64,000 bases of DNA from Bacteroides ihuae (GTDB lineage: Bacteria; Bacteroidota; Bacteroidia; Bacteroidales; Bacteroidaceae), in NCBI RefSeq assembly GCF_900104585.1, contig NZ_FNVX01000004.1:868001-932000 (forward strand), in the 5' to 3' direction. The first letter of the stretch is position 1; each line of letters begins with the position of its first letter. Shown piece after piece: positions 27,023-35,712 of this stretch. The position numbers and the translations under genes were made by a program. The notes under the pieces were generated by a model, which saw only the letters and a program-made list of their open reading frames with translations, was not told where the DNA came from and did not search any database.

Positions 27023-27063
27023 TAAATAAAGAGGCTGCCTATATATAGCAGCCTCTTTATTTA
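27023..27063 (-). terminator. Rho-independent terminator after tonB
   Basis: A perfect 16-bp inverted repeat (27023-27038 with 27048-27063, 9-base loop), just beyond the tonB stop on the minus strand. It ends in an A/T-rich tract and also separates the tonB and polyprenyl synthase transcripts. Confidence 0.85.
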
Positions 27064-27079
27064 ATCTATTATTAAGATT

Positions 27080-27763
27080 TTATTGCAATCTAAACATCAC
27101 AGGCACTGTATACTTTACACGTACAGCCTTACCTCTTTGTTGCCCTGGTTTCCATTTAGGCATAGTACGAATCACACGAAGAGCTTCCTTATCTAAATAA
27201 GGGTCAACGCTACGAACAACAACTGGATCAACAACAGAGCCATCCTTATTCACCACAAACTGAACAATTACACGACCTTGAGTACCATTTTCTTGGGCTA
27301 TAGTCGGATATTTAATATTCTTTGCCAAGAATTGCATCAGAGCAGCTTGTCCACCGGGGAATTCAGGCATAACTTCTACTACCTGAAAAATAGTTTGTTC
27401 TTCAGGTTCTTCTTCTACCACTTTTACTGGCACATACTTAACTTCCACTTTAGCGCCCGTATCTTCTGTCGAAGCAATTGCCGTTTCCTTAATGTTCGTT
27501 TTATCATCAACAATGTTTAAAATTTCAGCCACAGGAGGTGCTTCAGGAGGAGGAGGAGGTAACTTTTCTTCCTGCTGCGTGATAGGAATAATTTCCTCTT
27601 CAAAAACGACATCAGTAAGTGCTTGGCTGGTATCAATCTTAATGTCACGTCTCGTCCATTCAAACGCAACAAACATAAAGGCTAATACCACCACATATCC
27701 AACAAGTAGCCAAGTCGACTTCTTGTTTTCCAAATCAGCTTTAGGTGATTTTTTAATTTCCAT
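27080..27763 (-). CDS. tonB: TonB family energy-transducing protein
   Basis: A 227-residue TonB protein: a short cytoplasmic N-terminus, a single membrane anchor (LLVGYVVVLAFMFVAFEW, about residues 19-36), a Pro-rich stretch (EKLPPPPPEAPPVAE), and a C-terminal TonB domain (MPEFPGGQAALMQFLAKNI and GRVIVQFVVNKDGSVVDP, ending PVMFRLQ). It links the ExbB/ExbD motor to outer-membrane receptors. I start at the ATG at 27763. The exbB-exbD genes are 3 kb away but not in the same operon. Bacteroidales have many TonB copies, so the specific receptor is unknown. Confidence 0.93.
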   Translation of the reverse strand: MEIKKSPKADLENKKSTWLLVGYVVVLAFMFVAFEWTRRDIKIDTSQALTDVVFEEEIIPITQQEEKLPPPPPEAPPVAEILNIVDDKTNIKETAIASTEDTGAKVEVKYVPVKVVEEEPEEQTIFQVVEVMPEFPGGQAALMQFLAKNIKYPTIAQENGTQGRVIVQFVVNKDGSVVDPVVVRSVDPYLDKEALRVIRTMPKWKPGQQRGKAVRVKYTVPVMFRLQ

Positions 27764-28068
27764 AATTACAATATATATTTTTAACGTGTTCTCCTTATTT
27801 GGCAAATATAATACATTTTCCAATAAACAGGCTCTTTACCTTTTTTTTTTTGCAAAATCAGCCACTCATTTTTATTTTTTTAATTCTTCAGACACATCAA
27901 AAGGTAGAAATATTAGTTGGCCACCAGATTAAAGACCTCTTTCTTTTCACTATTAATCAATGTAAATATAATGCTGATATTTGTGAAATGCTGTATCTTT
28001 GGCAAGAATAATGAATCTCCTCTTCAATCTTGAACTTATTCATAAGTATAACTATAAAAAATAAAAGA
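27764..28068. other. Divergent intergenic region tonB / cmk
   Basis: These 305 bases lie between the divergent tonB and cmk genes. The minus strand has TATATTTG at 27803-27810, a likely -7 box for tonB. For cmk, the sequence TATCTTTG at 27993-28000 (in the segment ending GGCAAG) is a plausible -7 box about 70 bases before the ATG. I see no RNA gene here, and the other small open frames look like chance. Confidence 0.6.
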
Positions 28069-28758
28069 ATGAAAAAAATAGTAATTGCAATTGATGGATT
28101 TTCTTCTTGTGGAAAAAGTACAATGGCCAAAGATTTAGCAAAAAAAATAGGCTATATATATATTGATAGCGGTGCAATGTATCGTGCAGTAACACTCTAC
28201 AGCATAGAAAATAAGCTCATCAACAATGAACAAATTAATATAACAGAACTCAAACAACGCATCAAAGATATCCATATTTCTTTTTTAATTGACCCTACTA
28301 CCCAGCAACCAAACACTCGTTTAAATGGAATAAACGTCGAAAACAAAATTCGCTCAATGGATGTTTCTTCAAAAGTAAGTCCAATTAGTACTCTCGATTT
28401 TGTACGCGAAGCAATGGTTAAACAACAACAAGCAATGGGGAAAGCAAAAGGGATTGTAATGGACGGACGCGACATTGGCACTACAGTCTTTCCTGATGCC
28501 GAACTTAAGATTTACGTAACTGCTTCTGCCGAAATTCGTGCTCAGCGCAGGTATGACGAGCTAAAAAACAAAGGGCTGAATGCCAGTTTTGAGGAAATCA
28601 TAAAAAATGTAAGAGAAAGAGATTTTATAGACCAAAACCGCGAAATAAGCCCTCTGCGCAAAGCAGACGATGCAATTTTACTAGACAATAGTAAAATGAC
28701 TATTCAGCAACAGCAAGTATGGCTTATTGAACAATTTAATAAAGTTACAAAAGAATAA
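28069..28758 (+). CDS. cmk: Cytidylate kinase
   Basis: Cmk phosphorylates CMP and dCMP to the diphosphates with ATP. The 229-residue protein has the P-loop [11 protein letters not shown] (residues about 9-19), the conserved [12 protein letters not shown], and [22 protein letters not shown], all standard. I use the ATG at 28069. It is followed after 33 bases by ispH, a pair that occurs in many bacteria. Confidence 0.96.
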   Translation: MKKIVIAIDGFSSCGKSTMAKDLAKKIGYIYIDSGAMYRAVTLYSIENKLINNEQINITELKQRIKDIHISFLIDPTTQQPNTRLNGINVENKIRSMDVSSKVSPISTLDFVREAMVKQQQAMGKAKGIVMDGRDIGTTVFPDAELKIYVTASAEIRAQRRYDELKNKGLNASFEEIIKNVRERDFIDQNREISPLRKADDAILLDNSKMTIQQQQVWLIEQFNKVTKE

Positions 28759-28791
28759 AAAGCGGCAAGCCATAAAAAAATAAAAAAAAGT

Positions 28792-29697
28792 ATGACGAAA
28801 GTAGAAATAGACGAAGGCTCAGGCTTTTGCTTTGGGGTCGTCAAAGCCATAAAAAAAGCGGAAGAAGAGTTATCCAATGGAAGAACATTATATTGCCTTG
28901 GCGACATAGTACATAATGGACGAGAAGTAGAGCGACTAGAAACAATAGGTCTTGTTACTATAGACCACGAAGAATTCAAAAAACTCCACGACGTAAAAGT
29001 CCTTTTGCGTGCACACGGAGAACCTCCAGAAACATATGAAATTGCTCGAAAAAACAATATAGAAATCATCGATGCAACATGTCCTGTTGTACTACGTTTA
29101 CAAAAGCGAATTAAACAAGAATCTATTGAAAACAAGCCTGAAGAAAAAAGCACTAAAGAGAAACAAATTGTTATCTACGGAAAGAATGGGCATGCTGAAG
29201 TTTTAGGCCTTGTTGGGCAGACTACAGGTGAAGCTATCGTGATAGAACATTTTGAAGAAGCAGAAAAACTAGACTTCAGCAAGGATATTCGATTATATTC
29301 TCAAACAACTAAATCGCTTGATGGATTCAAAAGAATTGTAGAATATATCGAGGAACACATATCTCCTGAAGCAACCTTTGAATATTACGATACAATTTGT
29401 CGGCAAGTAGCAAACAGAATTCCTAATATTCGTAATTTCGCTGCTTCTCACGACTTAATATTTCTCGTAAGCGGAAAAAAAAGTTCGAACGGGAAAGTGC
29501 TCTTCAATGAGTGCAAGAATTTAAATCCAAACTCATATCTTATAGAGAGCATTAAAGAAATAGATCTATCACTCTGCAAAAAAGCAAAATCTATTGGCAT
29601 CTGCGGAGCAACCTCTACTCCCAAATGGCTAATGGAAGAAATTTACATATATATAAAATCCCAATTACAGACCAAGGATATTAACGTTATTTATTAA
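28792..29697 (+). CDS. ispH: 4-hydroxy-3-methylbut-2-enyl diphosphate reductase
   Basis: IspH makes isopentenyl and dimethylallyl diphosphate in the last step of the MEP pathway, using a [4Fe-4S] cluster. The 301-residue sequence has three conserved cysteines: in GFCFGVVKAIKKAE (about residue 12), in IDATCPVV (about residue 97) and in GICGATSTPKWLME. It also has GHAEVLGLVGQ. It is about 15-20 residues longer than typical, because of a Lys/Glu-rich insert (about residues 107-124). Neighbours cmk and pfkA are in the same direction. The polyprenyl synthase and MenA in this window use its products. Confidence 0.95.
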   Translation: MTKVEIDEGSGFCFGVVKAIKKAEEELSNGRTLYCLGDIVHNGREVERLETIGLVTIDHEEFKKLHDVKVLLRAHGEPPETYEIARKNNIEIIDATCPVVLRLQKRIKQESIENKPEEKSTKEKQIVIYGKNGHAEVLGLVGQTTGEAIVIEHFEEAEKLDFSKDIRLYSQTTKSLDGFKRIVEYIEEHISPEATFEYYDTICRQVANRIPNIRNFAASHDLIFLVSGKKSSNGKVLFNECKNLNPNSYLIESIKEIDLSLCKKAKSIGICGATSTPKWLMEEIYIYIKSQLQTKDINVIY

Positions 29698-29747
29698 AGC
29701 AAACCATACTTTGAGATAAAAGAAAGATAATTAGTCCAGCTTTTTGC

Positions 29748-29755
29748 TAACTTTG
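29748..29755 (+). promoter_or_regulatory. Bacteroides-type -7 box (TAACTTTG)
   Basis: TAACTTTG lies 29 bases before the pfkA ATG at 29785 and matches TAnnTTTG. Confidence 0.5.
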
Positions 29756-29784
29756 CATTGCAAATTATCAAAAAAAAGGTTGTT

Positions 29785-30765
29785 ATGGGAACAGTTAAAT
29801 GTGTTGGTATTTTAACCTCTGGGGGAGATGCTCCAGGCATGAATGCAGCAATTCGTGCAGTTACACGCGCTGCAATATATAATGGATTGCGGGTAAAAGG
29901 GATTTATAGAGGTTACAGAGGACTTATCACAGGTGAAATCATCGAGTTTAAAAGTCAGAACGTAAGTAATATTATACAGCTAGGTGGTACCATTTTAAAG
30001 ACCGCACGCTGTAAAGAGTTTACTACTCCTGAAGGACGTCAAACAGCATACGAAACTATGCAAAAAGAAGGTATTGATGCATTAGTTGTAATAGGGGGGG
30101 ATGGATCACTAACTGGTGCTCGCATCTTTGCCCAAGAACATAATGTTCCGTGCATTGGCTTGCCCGGTACTATAGACAATGACCTCTATGGAACTGATAC
30201 AACGATTGGATATGACACGGCCTTGAATACAATATTAGAAGCTGTAGATAAGATACGTGATACAGCAACCTCCCATGACCGCCTTTTCTTCGTCGAAGTA
30301 ATGGGAAGAGATGCCGGTTTTTTAGCATTGAACGGAGCAATCGCTTCTGGCGCAGAAGCTGCTATCATTCCTGAATTCAGCACCGAAGTAGACCAATTGG
30401 AAGAATTCATAAAAAATGGATTCCGAAAAACAAAAAACAGTAGCATCGTCATAGTAGCTGAAAGCGAACTTACAGGAGGTGCTATGCATTATGCAGAACG
30501 TGTCAAGAATGAATATCCGGGTTATGATGTTCGTGTTACTATACTTGGACACCTACAACGTGGCGGGAGCCCGTCTGCTCACGATCGCATTCTGGCTAGC
30601 AGACTTGGTGCAGCCGCTATTGATGCTATTATGGAAGACCAACGCAATGTCATGATTGGTATTGAGAATGATGAAATTGTATACGTCCCATTCACAAAAG
30701 CCATAAAGAATGATAAGCCAATTAAGAAAGAGTTGGTTAATGTGCTAAGAGAATTATCTATCTGA
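29785..30765 (+). CDS. pfkA: ATP-dependent 6-phosphofructokinase
   Basis: PfkA phosphorylates fructose-6-phosphate to fructose-1,6-bisphosphate, the committed step of glycolysis. The 326 residues carry [15 protein letters not shown] (ATP site), GGDGSLTGA, the catalytic GTIDND and the substrate site [15 protein letters not shown] is the ATP-type signature rather than the PPi type. I use the ATG at 29785, just before the glycine-rich motif. It has its own promoter box and ends at a very strong hairpin at 30793-30845. Confidence 0.97.
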   Translation: MGTVKCVGILTSGGDAPGMNAAIRAVTRAAIYNGLRVKGIYRGYRGLITGEIIEFKSQNVSNIIQLGGTILKTARCKEFTTPEGRQTAYETMQKEGIDALVVIGGDGSLTGARIFAQEHNVPCIGLPGTIDNDLYGTDTTIGYDTALNTILEAVDKIRDTATSHDRLFFVEVMGRDAGFLALNGAIASGAEAAIIPEFSTEVDQLEEFIKNGFRKTKNSSIVIVAESELTGGAMHYAERVKNEYPGYDVRVTILGHLQRGGSPSAHDRILASRLGAAAIDAIMEDQRNVMIGIENDEIVYVPFTKAIKNDKPIKKELVNVLRELSI

Positions 30766-30792
30766 TAAACAACCTATCTCACATTTAGGTGA

Positions 30793-30845
30793 TTTACAGA
30801 AAATGGCGCAGAAATAGTAATTATTTCTGCGCCATTTTCTGTAAA
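30793..30845. terminator. Perfect 24-bp inverted repeat, bidirectional terminator
   Basis: The arms 30793-30816 and 30822-30845 are exact reverse complements with a 5-base loop. It lies between the convergent pfkA and DUF5606 genes. It is unusually long for a terminator; the flanks carry short A/T runs but no strong U tract. Confidence 0.85.
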
Positions 30846-30855
30846 TGCAAAAGAT

Positions 30856-31281
30856 TTATTCAGCAGTTACCTCTGTTACTTCTTGTGCGGCATCAAATTC
30901 CGTAATTCCATTTGCAACAAGTATATTATACCACGAAATTAGTTTCTTGATATCCGTTACATAAACTCTATCGCGATCAAAATCAGGAAGTACTTCTGCC
31001 AAATACGCACGTAACTGGCTTGCGTCTGCTTTCTTCAAATCAATAGAGGCAGACCCGCCATTTTCTTTATTTTTAATGGAAGTAAAAACGTCTTTCAATG
31101 GAACCTCTGTTTCTGCAGTATACATCGCTATATCTCCTAATGAAACAATTTTTTCGTTTCCGTATGCCGGAATACGCTTTTTCTCAGCAGATACAGATTC
31201 CACAATCAGCATGCTCTTTCCTTGAGAAATCAATTTATACAACCCCGGCTTTCCGGAGATAGACAAGATAGTTTTCAACAT
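30856..31281 (-). CDS. DUF5606 family protein
   Basis: A 141-residue cytosolic protein that I recognise as the DUF5606 type, found across Bacteroidales. The N-terminal segment (TILSISGKPGLYKLISQGK) and the following beta-rich stretch look like a small SH3-like or PAS-like fold; the C-terminal half is charged and helical, ending in an acidic tail. I use the ATG at 31281, as the longer frame to 31350 runs through a good promoter box (31315-31322). The function is unknown. It follows coaE by about 115 bases on the same strand. Confidence 0.85.
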   Translation of the reverse strand: MLKTILSISGKPGLYKLISQGKSMLIVESVSAEKKRIPAYGNEKIVSLGDIAMYTAETEVPLKDVFTSIKNKENGGSASIDLKKADASQLRAYLAEVLPDFDRDRVYVTDIKKLISWYNILVANGITEFDAAQEVTEVTAE

Positions 31282-31314
31282 AGTATGTTTTACTTTATTT
31301 AAATTATTGCGGAG

Positions 31315-31322
31315 CAAAAGTA
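31315..31322 (-). promoter_or_regulatory. Bacteroides-type -7 box (TACTTTTG)
   Basis: The minus strand reads TACTTTTG 34 bases ahead of the DUF5606 start at 31281. It suggests a promoter separate from that of the nusB operon. Confidence 0.5.
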
Positions 31323-31395
31323 ATATTCGAGGCCGATATGAGCAACCCAAAGACGATAAAAATCAACCAATTAAACAAATATTAGGAAACATCCC

Positions 31396-31977
31396 TCATC
31401 CTAAACTATTAATAAGCGATATTACTTGTGGAATTAGAGGCGTTTCACCATCATTATAAATAATAAAATCGACCATCTTCATCTTTTCCTCGTCGTTCAC
31501 TTGACTCTGGATGCGCTTCATTACCTGTTCACGAGACGTAGAATCACGCAACATTGTCCTCTCCAATCGAGTATTAAGTGGAGTATAGACAAGTACAATT
31601 TTATCAACTTCTTGAGAAAAGCCCGCTTCAATCAAAATTGCGGCCTCCATTCCTAATACTTTAAAAGCAGTATGTTTATGTGTCCACTGCGTAAAATCAT
31701 CTTTTACCCTCGGATGAATAATACCATTCACCACATTCAGATTTTCCGGATAGTCAAAAATATACGAAGCTAGCAAAGCTTTATTAAACTCCCCATTCCG
31801 ATAAAGATCACTTCCCAGTAATGAAATTAATGAATCACGAATCAACGGATCTTCTAACGTTAGCCGCTTAGATTCAACGTCAGCGATATACATCGGAATC
31901 CCCATCATTGCAAGCAAGTGAGAAACAACACTCTTTCCACTGCCTATTCCGCCAGTAACACCTAATTTAATGCTCAT
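31396..31977 (-). CDS. coaE: Dephospho-CoA kinase
   Basis: CoaE phosphorylates the ribose 3'-OH of dephospho-CoA, the last step of coenzyme A synthesis. The 193-residue P-loop kinase begins with GVTGGIGSGKSVVSHLL and has the LTLEDPLI and HPRVKDDF segments of the family. Its start overlaps the end of the YbbR-domain gene by 11 bases. It is the last gene of the nusB-yajC-ybbR-coaE unit. Confidence 0.95.
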   Translation of the reverse strand: MSIKLGVTGGIGSGKSVVSHLLAMMGIPMYIADVESKRLTLEDPLIRDSLISLLGSDLYRNGEFNKALLASYIFDYPENLNVVNGIIHPRVKDDFTQWTHKHTAFKVLGMEAAILIEAGFSQEVDKIVLVYTPLNTRLERTMLRDSTSREQVMKRIQSQVNDEEKMKMVDFIIYNDGETPLIPQVISLINSLG

Positions 31978-32986
31978 TAGAGGGAGAGAGTTGTTCTATT
32001 AAAAAATCCACTTGCGCAGGAGAAATACGTACTCGACTAGCACCATGAGGAATTGTCTTTAACTTCACAGTATACTTCTCTGAACCCAGATGAAACAACT
32101 CTTCATACGAAACATTCAGCACAAAATCATTAGCAGTCATATTATGGAAATGTCGCAGCCCCACTTGAAAAGTAATTTGAACCTTAGAAGGGAAAGTACG
32201 TAGCACCTTGTCAGCCGGAAAGTTAATACCATAAATAGGTACATCAACAGTCTTTTCCGTATAAATATCTACCGGTAAAGTCAGTCCAACAGAATTAGGA
32301 ACAAACTTAGCGCCTCTCACTCTATTTAGAGAAACTTGACGCTTTAATGTATCAGAGATATGGTCTAATAACAATTGTTGTGTATAAGCAGCTGTTATTG
32401 TATCCAATATAGTATTTGGGGCATATACAAGTACTGAATCAGGAGAAAAAACGGTATCAGAGATATAATATTGGCGATCCAGACCAATTTTCCCCAATAA
32501 CCTAACTGGAACAAATTTAGACTTACCCGTTGAATAAATGTATTCTAAAACAGCAGGCTTCACAGTAAGAAGACGAGTCGAAACATTCAACTGGCTAAGT
32601 ATCTGTTTTTCAAACTCTGAGGCATTGATTCTCACATGATTATTAGCACCCTTATAATCCGAGAAGTTAAGCATTATAGGAAAAAAAGTCTTAGCCAACA
32701 TATAGTTCAGCAGTACAGTACCTTTATCTTTCACTCTTACTGTTAACTCAGAAGGCAAATCTGCTGTAAGCATCACATTAGCAGGTACATCTTTTAATTT
32801 TAGAGGGATAGAAAACTCTGTTTCATAATCGTAGTTTAGAGTTTGCAAAAGCCAAAAAGCACTAGCAATAAAGAAAAAAAACAAAAAAATTAAGAACTCT
32901 CTGTATTTTTCACCCAACAGAAAGCCCTTAATTCTTTTTATAGACTTCAGATAAAGACATTTTATGTTCTTACTGAACATTATCAT
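31967..32986 (-). CDS. YbbR-domain (CdaR-like) membrane-anchored protein
   Basis: A 339-residue protein with one N-terminal membrane anchor (FLIFLFFFFIASAFWLLQTL, about residues 31-50) and a beta-rich extracytoplasmic part composed of YbbR-type repeats (for example IPLKLKDVPANVMLTADLP and VPVRLLGKI). In Firmicutes, YbbR/CdaR regulates the diadenylate cyclase CdaA; no cdaA is next to it here. In Bacteroidales this gene order with nusB, yajC and coaE is conserved. The start may be at 32986 or the in-frame ATG at 32980. It overlaps coaE by 11 bases. Confidence 0.87.
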   Translation of the reverse strand: MIMFSKNIKCLYLKSIKRIKGFLLGEKYREFLIFLFFFFIASAFWLLQTLNYDYETEFSIPLKLKDVPANVMLTADLPSELTVRVKDKGTVLLNYMLAKTFFPIMLNFSDYKGANNHVRINASEFEKQILSQLNVSTRLLTVKPAVLEYIYSTGKSKFVPVRLLGKIGLDRQYYISDTVFSPDSVLVYAPNTILDTITAAYTQQLLLDHISDTLKRQVSLNRVRGAKFVPNSVGLTLPVDIYTEKTVDVPIYGINFPADKVLRTFPSKVQITFQVGLRHFHNMTANDFVLNVSYEELFHLGSEKYTVKLKTIPHGASRVRISPAQVDFLIEQLSPSNEH

Positions 32987-33000
32987 TATTGATTATATAC

Positions 33001-33315
33001 TTATTTGCTAACTGCATCAGCAGCAGCGGCAAAAACAGAATTTTTATCTATTCTAACCTTTACATTGTCAGCTATTTCAAGAATAACAGAATCATCATTC
33101 ACTTCCTTAATCTTACCATGTAGTCCACCTGCAGTGATGACTTTCTGATTTACTTCAAGAGACTTGCGAAAATTAGCAATTTCTTTCTGTTTCTTATTTT
33201 GAGGACGAATCATGAAGAAATACATAATAGCAAACATTGCTATCAACATAATCCACATCATACTACCACCGCCTCCAATTGAGGCACCTTGCAAAAATAC
33301 GGTTAATAAGCTCAT
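33001..33315 (-). CDS. yajC: Preprotein translocase subunit YajC
   Basis: YajC is an accessory membrane subunit of the Sec-DF complex. The 104-residue protein has one membrane helix (about residues 15-36, rich in Met and Ile), then the diagnostic RPQNKKQKEIANFRKSL and VITAGGLHGKIKEV. It lies 42 bases after nusB and 14 bases before the YbbR-type gene in the same direction. It is monotopic, with its C-terminus in the cytosol. Confidence 0.95.
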   Translation of the reverse strand: MSLLTVFLQGASIGGGGSMMWIMLIAMFAIMYFFMIRPQNKKQKEIANFRKSLEVNQKVITAGGLHGKIKEVNDDSVILEIADNVKVRIDKNSVFAAAADAVSK

Positions 33316-33357
33316 AAAAATCGGTTTTTAGTTTTTAATCTACTAGATACAAAGGTA

Positions 33358-34284
33358 TTAGTTCTTTGCCAATTTGCCTTCTTTTTTTAATTGATTAACA
33401 ATCCCATCAAGCGTTCCATTTATGAAACCACCACTTTTTGGCGTACTATATAATTTAGCTATTTCCAAATATTCATTGAGTGAAACACTTATAGGAATAT
33501 TTGGAAAACTAAGAATCTCAGCCAAGGCACATTGCATAATAATCACATCCATAAAAGCCACACGATCCAGATCCCAGTTTTTTGTATTATCACCAATAAG
33601 ATGGCGATAATAATCAGAATTCAATAAAGCACGTCTAAATAATCGACGAGCAAATTCCTGATCTTCGTCATCTTTAAATTCTGGCAAGAGAGGCTGGGCA
33701 GAGCCATTTTTTTCCTCAAATCGTTTGATTGTTTTCAGCACAAAGGTATCAACGATTTCCTTGTCATCATTCCAATAAAGACTTTGATCTTCCAAGGTCT
33801 GATCCAAAGAGTCATTATTAAAAATCAGAGACTTATAAAGCTTTCTCCACAATTCACGATCAGCTTCGTAAGAAGAATCTTCAGAAGCCATATACTCTTT
33901 ATATATGTCCGAAGCTACAATCTTATCATAGATCTCTTTTATCAACTCCTGATCGTTTGCCCAAGTCTTCTTTTGATTGTTAATAAATTCTGTAAGTTGT
34001 TTATTAACCTCCAGTTGAGCAATAAACTTATTCTCCACGAATTTCATATTCGGGAGCAGTTCATCGGAAGTAGGTGCTAATTTGGCTTTAGCCACATCAA
34101 TACGCTTTTGCGCATAGTTCGTCAGTGCGATCATTAACATCAGCAGATAATTGTACAAATCATAAGCCTTTGCAAGGCTGAAGAATAATTCTTTCTCCGC
34201 TGAGTCTAAATTTTTACTGCCGTTCTGATAGTATGCATACACTATTTGTATGATCTTAAGACGAATAAGAGCTCTGTTAATCAT
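33358..34284 (-). CDS. nusB: Transcription antitermination factor NusB (long form)
   Basis: NusB takes part in rRNA antitermination. The protein has 308 residues, about twice the E. coli size (139), which is the usual Bacteroidetes form. The start (MINRALIRLKIIQIVYAYYQ) shows the NusB N-terminal helix, and the C-terminal portion (FMDVIIMQCALAEILSFPNIP then SLNEYLEIAKLYSTPKSGGFINGTLD in two pieces) matches the classical NusB domain. The middle (about residues 50-170) is a helical insertion. It heads the operon with yajC, ybbR and coaE and has its own promoter box. Confidence 0.93.
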   Translation of the reverse strand: MINRALIRLKIIQIVYAYYQNGSKNLDSAEKELFFSLAKAYDLYNYLLMLMIALTNYAQKRIDVAKAKLAPTSDELLPNMKFVENKFIAQLEVNKQLTEFINNQKKTWANDQELIKEIYDKIVASDIYKEYMASEDSSYEADRELWRKLYKSLIFNNDSLDQTLEDQSLYWNDDKEIVDTFVLKTIKRFEEKNGSAQPLLPEFKDDEDQEFARRLFRRALLNSDYYRHLIGDNTKNWDLDRVAFMDVIIMQCALAEILSFPNIPISVSLNEYLEIAKLYSTPKSGGFINGTLDGIVNQLKKEGKLAKN

Positions 34285-34316
34285 AAATTTTAATCAATAC
34301 TGTTAGTAACGAATTG

Positions 34317-34324
34317 CAAAAGTA
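34317..34324 (-). promoter_or_regulatory. Bacteroides-type -7 box (TACTTTTG)
   Basis: The minus strand reads TACTTTTG 32 bases before the nusB start at 34284. Confidence 0.5.
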
Positions 34325-34455
34325 GGTATTTTTAGCGAGTTTGCCCAAATAAAGCACTTTTTTTTATGTGAGATTTCATTCTCCTTCCTTTTTCTTTTGA
34401 CAGTTTAAAAAAAAGTATCAAATTTGAGCCCAAGTTAAAATGATGACCTAACGAC

Positions 34456-34872
34456 ATGGAAGATTTTAAGAAGAAAAGTGTGATGGATTTGAACGACAAA
34501 GAAATTGTTTTCTCTAAATCCATAAAAGCAGGCAAGCGTATTTATTACCTAGACGTAAAGAAGAATCGTAAAGATGAAATGTTCCTTGCCATTACAGAGA
34601 GCAAAAAAGTTGTGATGAATGAAGGAGAAGACCCTCAGGTAAGCTTTGAAAAGCACAAAATTTTCCTTTATAAAGAAGATTTTGAAAAGTTTATGACAGG
34701 ATTATCTCAAGCCATTGAATTTATAGACAAACGGCAAGGCCCCTATTCAGGATTCGAAAACTCCGAAGAAAATAAGCAAAAATTATTCAAGCAAAAAGAA
34801 GACGCTGACGACACTCTTCTCGTTAATGAAAGTTTAGGCAGCGAAATCAAGATAGATATTGATTTTGAATAA
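34456..34872 (+). CDS. DUF3276 / PUR-alpha-like nucleic acid-binding protein
   Basis: A 138-residue protein of the DUF3276 family, whose PUR-like repeat (residues about 14-85: VFSKSIKAGKRIYYLDVKK, DEMFLAITESKKV, HKIFLYKEDFEKFMTGL) matches the PUR-alpha single-strand nucleic-acid-binding fold. The C-terminal part is charged and probably disordered. Structures of Bacteroides and Borrelia PUR proteins are known to bind nucleic acids; Borrelia BpuR regulates translation. It precedes rplY in the same direction by 136 bases. Confidence 0.88.
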   Translation: MEDFKKKSVMDLNDKEIVFSKSIKAGKRIYYLDVKKNRKDEMFLAITESKKVVMNEGEDPQVSFEKHKIFLYKEDFEKFMTGLSQAIEFIDKRQGPYSGFENSEENKQKLFKQKEDADDTLLVNESLGSEIKIDIDFE

Positions 34873-34879
34873 GCAAAGC

Positions 34880-34910
34880 TTTGATAATTAGAAAAGAAAG
34901 CGTACTTTTG
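34880..34910 (+). promoter_or_regulatory. Bacteroides promoter for rplY (TTTG-N19-TACTTTTG)
   Basis: TTTG at 34880-34883 and TACTTTTG at 34903-34910 are separated by 19 bases, matching the Bacteroides -33/-7 consensus. It lies about 100 bases before rplY, leaving a long leader that may hold regulatory structure. Confidence 0.7.
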
Positions 34911-35008
34911 CACCGCTTTTTGCAACATCGTGTGATATACCACATCGTGTGATGGAGAGTTAAGCAAATAAATGAACTTAATTTAGAGTAACACAAAAAA
35001 ATTAAAAA

Positions 35009-35596
35009 ATGAAATCAATTGAAGTAAAAGGAACTGCAAGAACCATTGCAGAGCGCTCTTCAGATCAGAGCAGAGCTATCAAAGCTATTCGTAAAAACAA
35101 CGGAGTTCCTTGCGTTATTTACGGAGGAGGTGAAAACATCCATTTTACAGTGACTGTAGACTCACTTCGTAACCTAGTTTACACTCCCCATATCTATATT
35201 GTAGATCTTGATATTGATGGCAAAAAATTAAATGCTATCCTAAAAGATATTCAATTTCACCCTGTGAAAGATACAATTCTTCATGTTGACTTTTACCAGA
35301 TTGACGAATCTAAACCTATTGAAATAGACGTTCCTGTTCAATTGGAAGGACTTGCTGAAGGTGTGAAAGCTGGTGGTAAATTAACTCTGCAGATGCGTAA
35401 ATTGAAAGTGAAAGCATTCTTTAATGTCATTCCAGAGAAACTTGTTGTTAATGTAGCTCATTTAGGATTAGGTAAAACAGTAAAAGTTGGAGAACTTTCT
35501 TATGATGGCCTGACACTTTTGAATACGAAAGAATCTGTTGTTTGCGCTGTCAAGTTGACTCGTGCCGCAAGAGGTTTGGCTGCTGCCGGCAAGTAA
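35009..35596 (+). CDS. rplY: 50S ribosomal protein L25 (Ctc form)
   Basis: L25 binds 5S rRNA. The 195-residue protein is the long Ctc-type: an N-terminal L25 domain (VPCVIYGGGENIHFTV and LKDIQFHPVKDTILHVDFYQI) followed by a beta-rich C-terminal domain (VPVQLEGLAEGVKAGGKL, residues about 111-128). The start ATG at 35009 follows a typical Bacteroides A-rich leader. The adjacent pth gene, the usual partner, follows 116 bases later beyond a hairpin. Confidence 0.96.
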   Translation: MKSIEVKGTARTIAERSSDQSRAIKAIRKNNGVPCVIYGGGENIHFTVTVDSLRNLVYTPHIYIVDLDIDGKKLNAILKDIQFHPVKDTILHVDFYQIDESKPIEIDVPVQLEGLAEGVKAGGKLTLQMRKLKVKAFFNVIPEKLVVNVAHLGLGKTVKVGELSYDGLTLLNTKESVVCAVKLTRAARGLAAAGK

Positions 35597-35627
35597 TCAG
35601 AAATATTATCCCTCAAGGGAACTAACA

Positions 35628-35694
35628 AACGCAGATTAATGCAGAGACCACAGAATCCAAACTGTGTCAATCTGCGATAGTCTGCGTTTTTTAA
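35628..35694 (+). terminator. Multi-arm hairpin with T run between rplY and pth
   Basis: AACGCAGA (35628-35635) pairs with TCTGCGTT (35681-35688). Inside are GCAGA (35641-35645) with TCTGC (35671-35675) and CACAG (35649-35653) with CTGTG (35662-35666). A T run follows (35687-35692). It can terminate rplY transcription or attenuate pth. Confidence 0.75.
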
Positions 35695-35712
35695 TAAATA
35701 ATACTATCGAAT

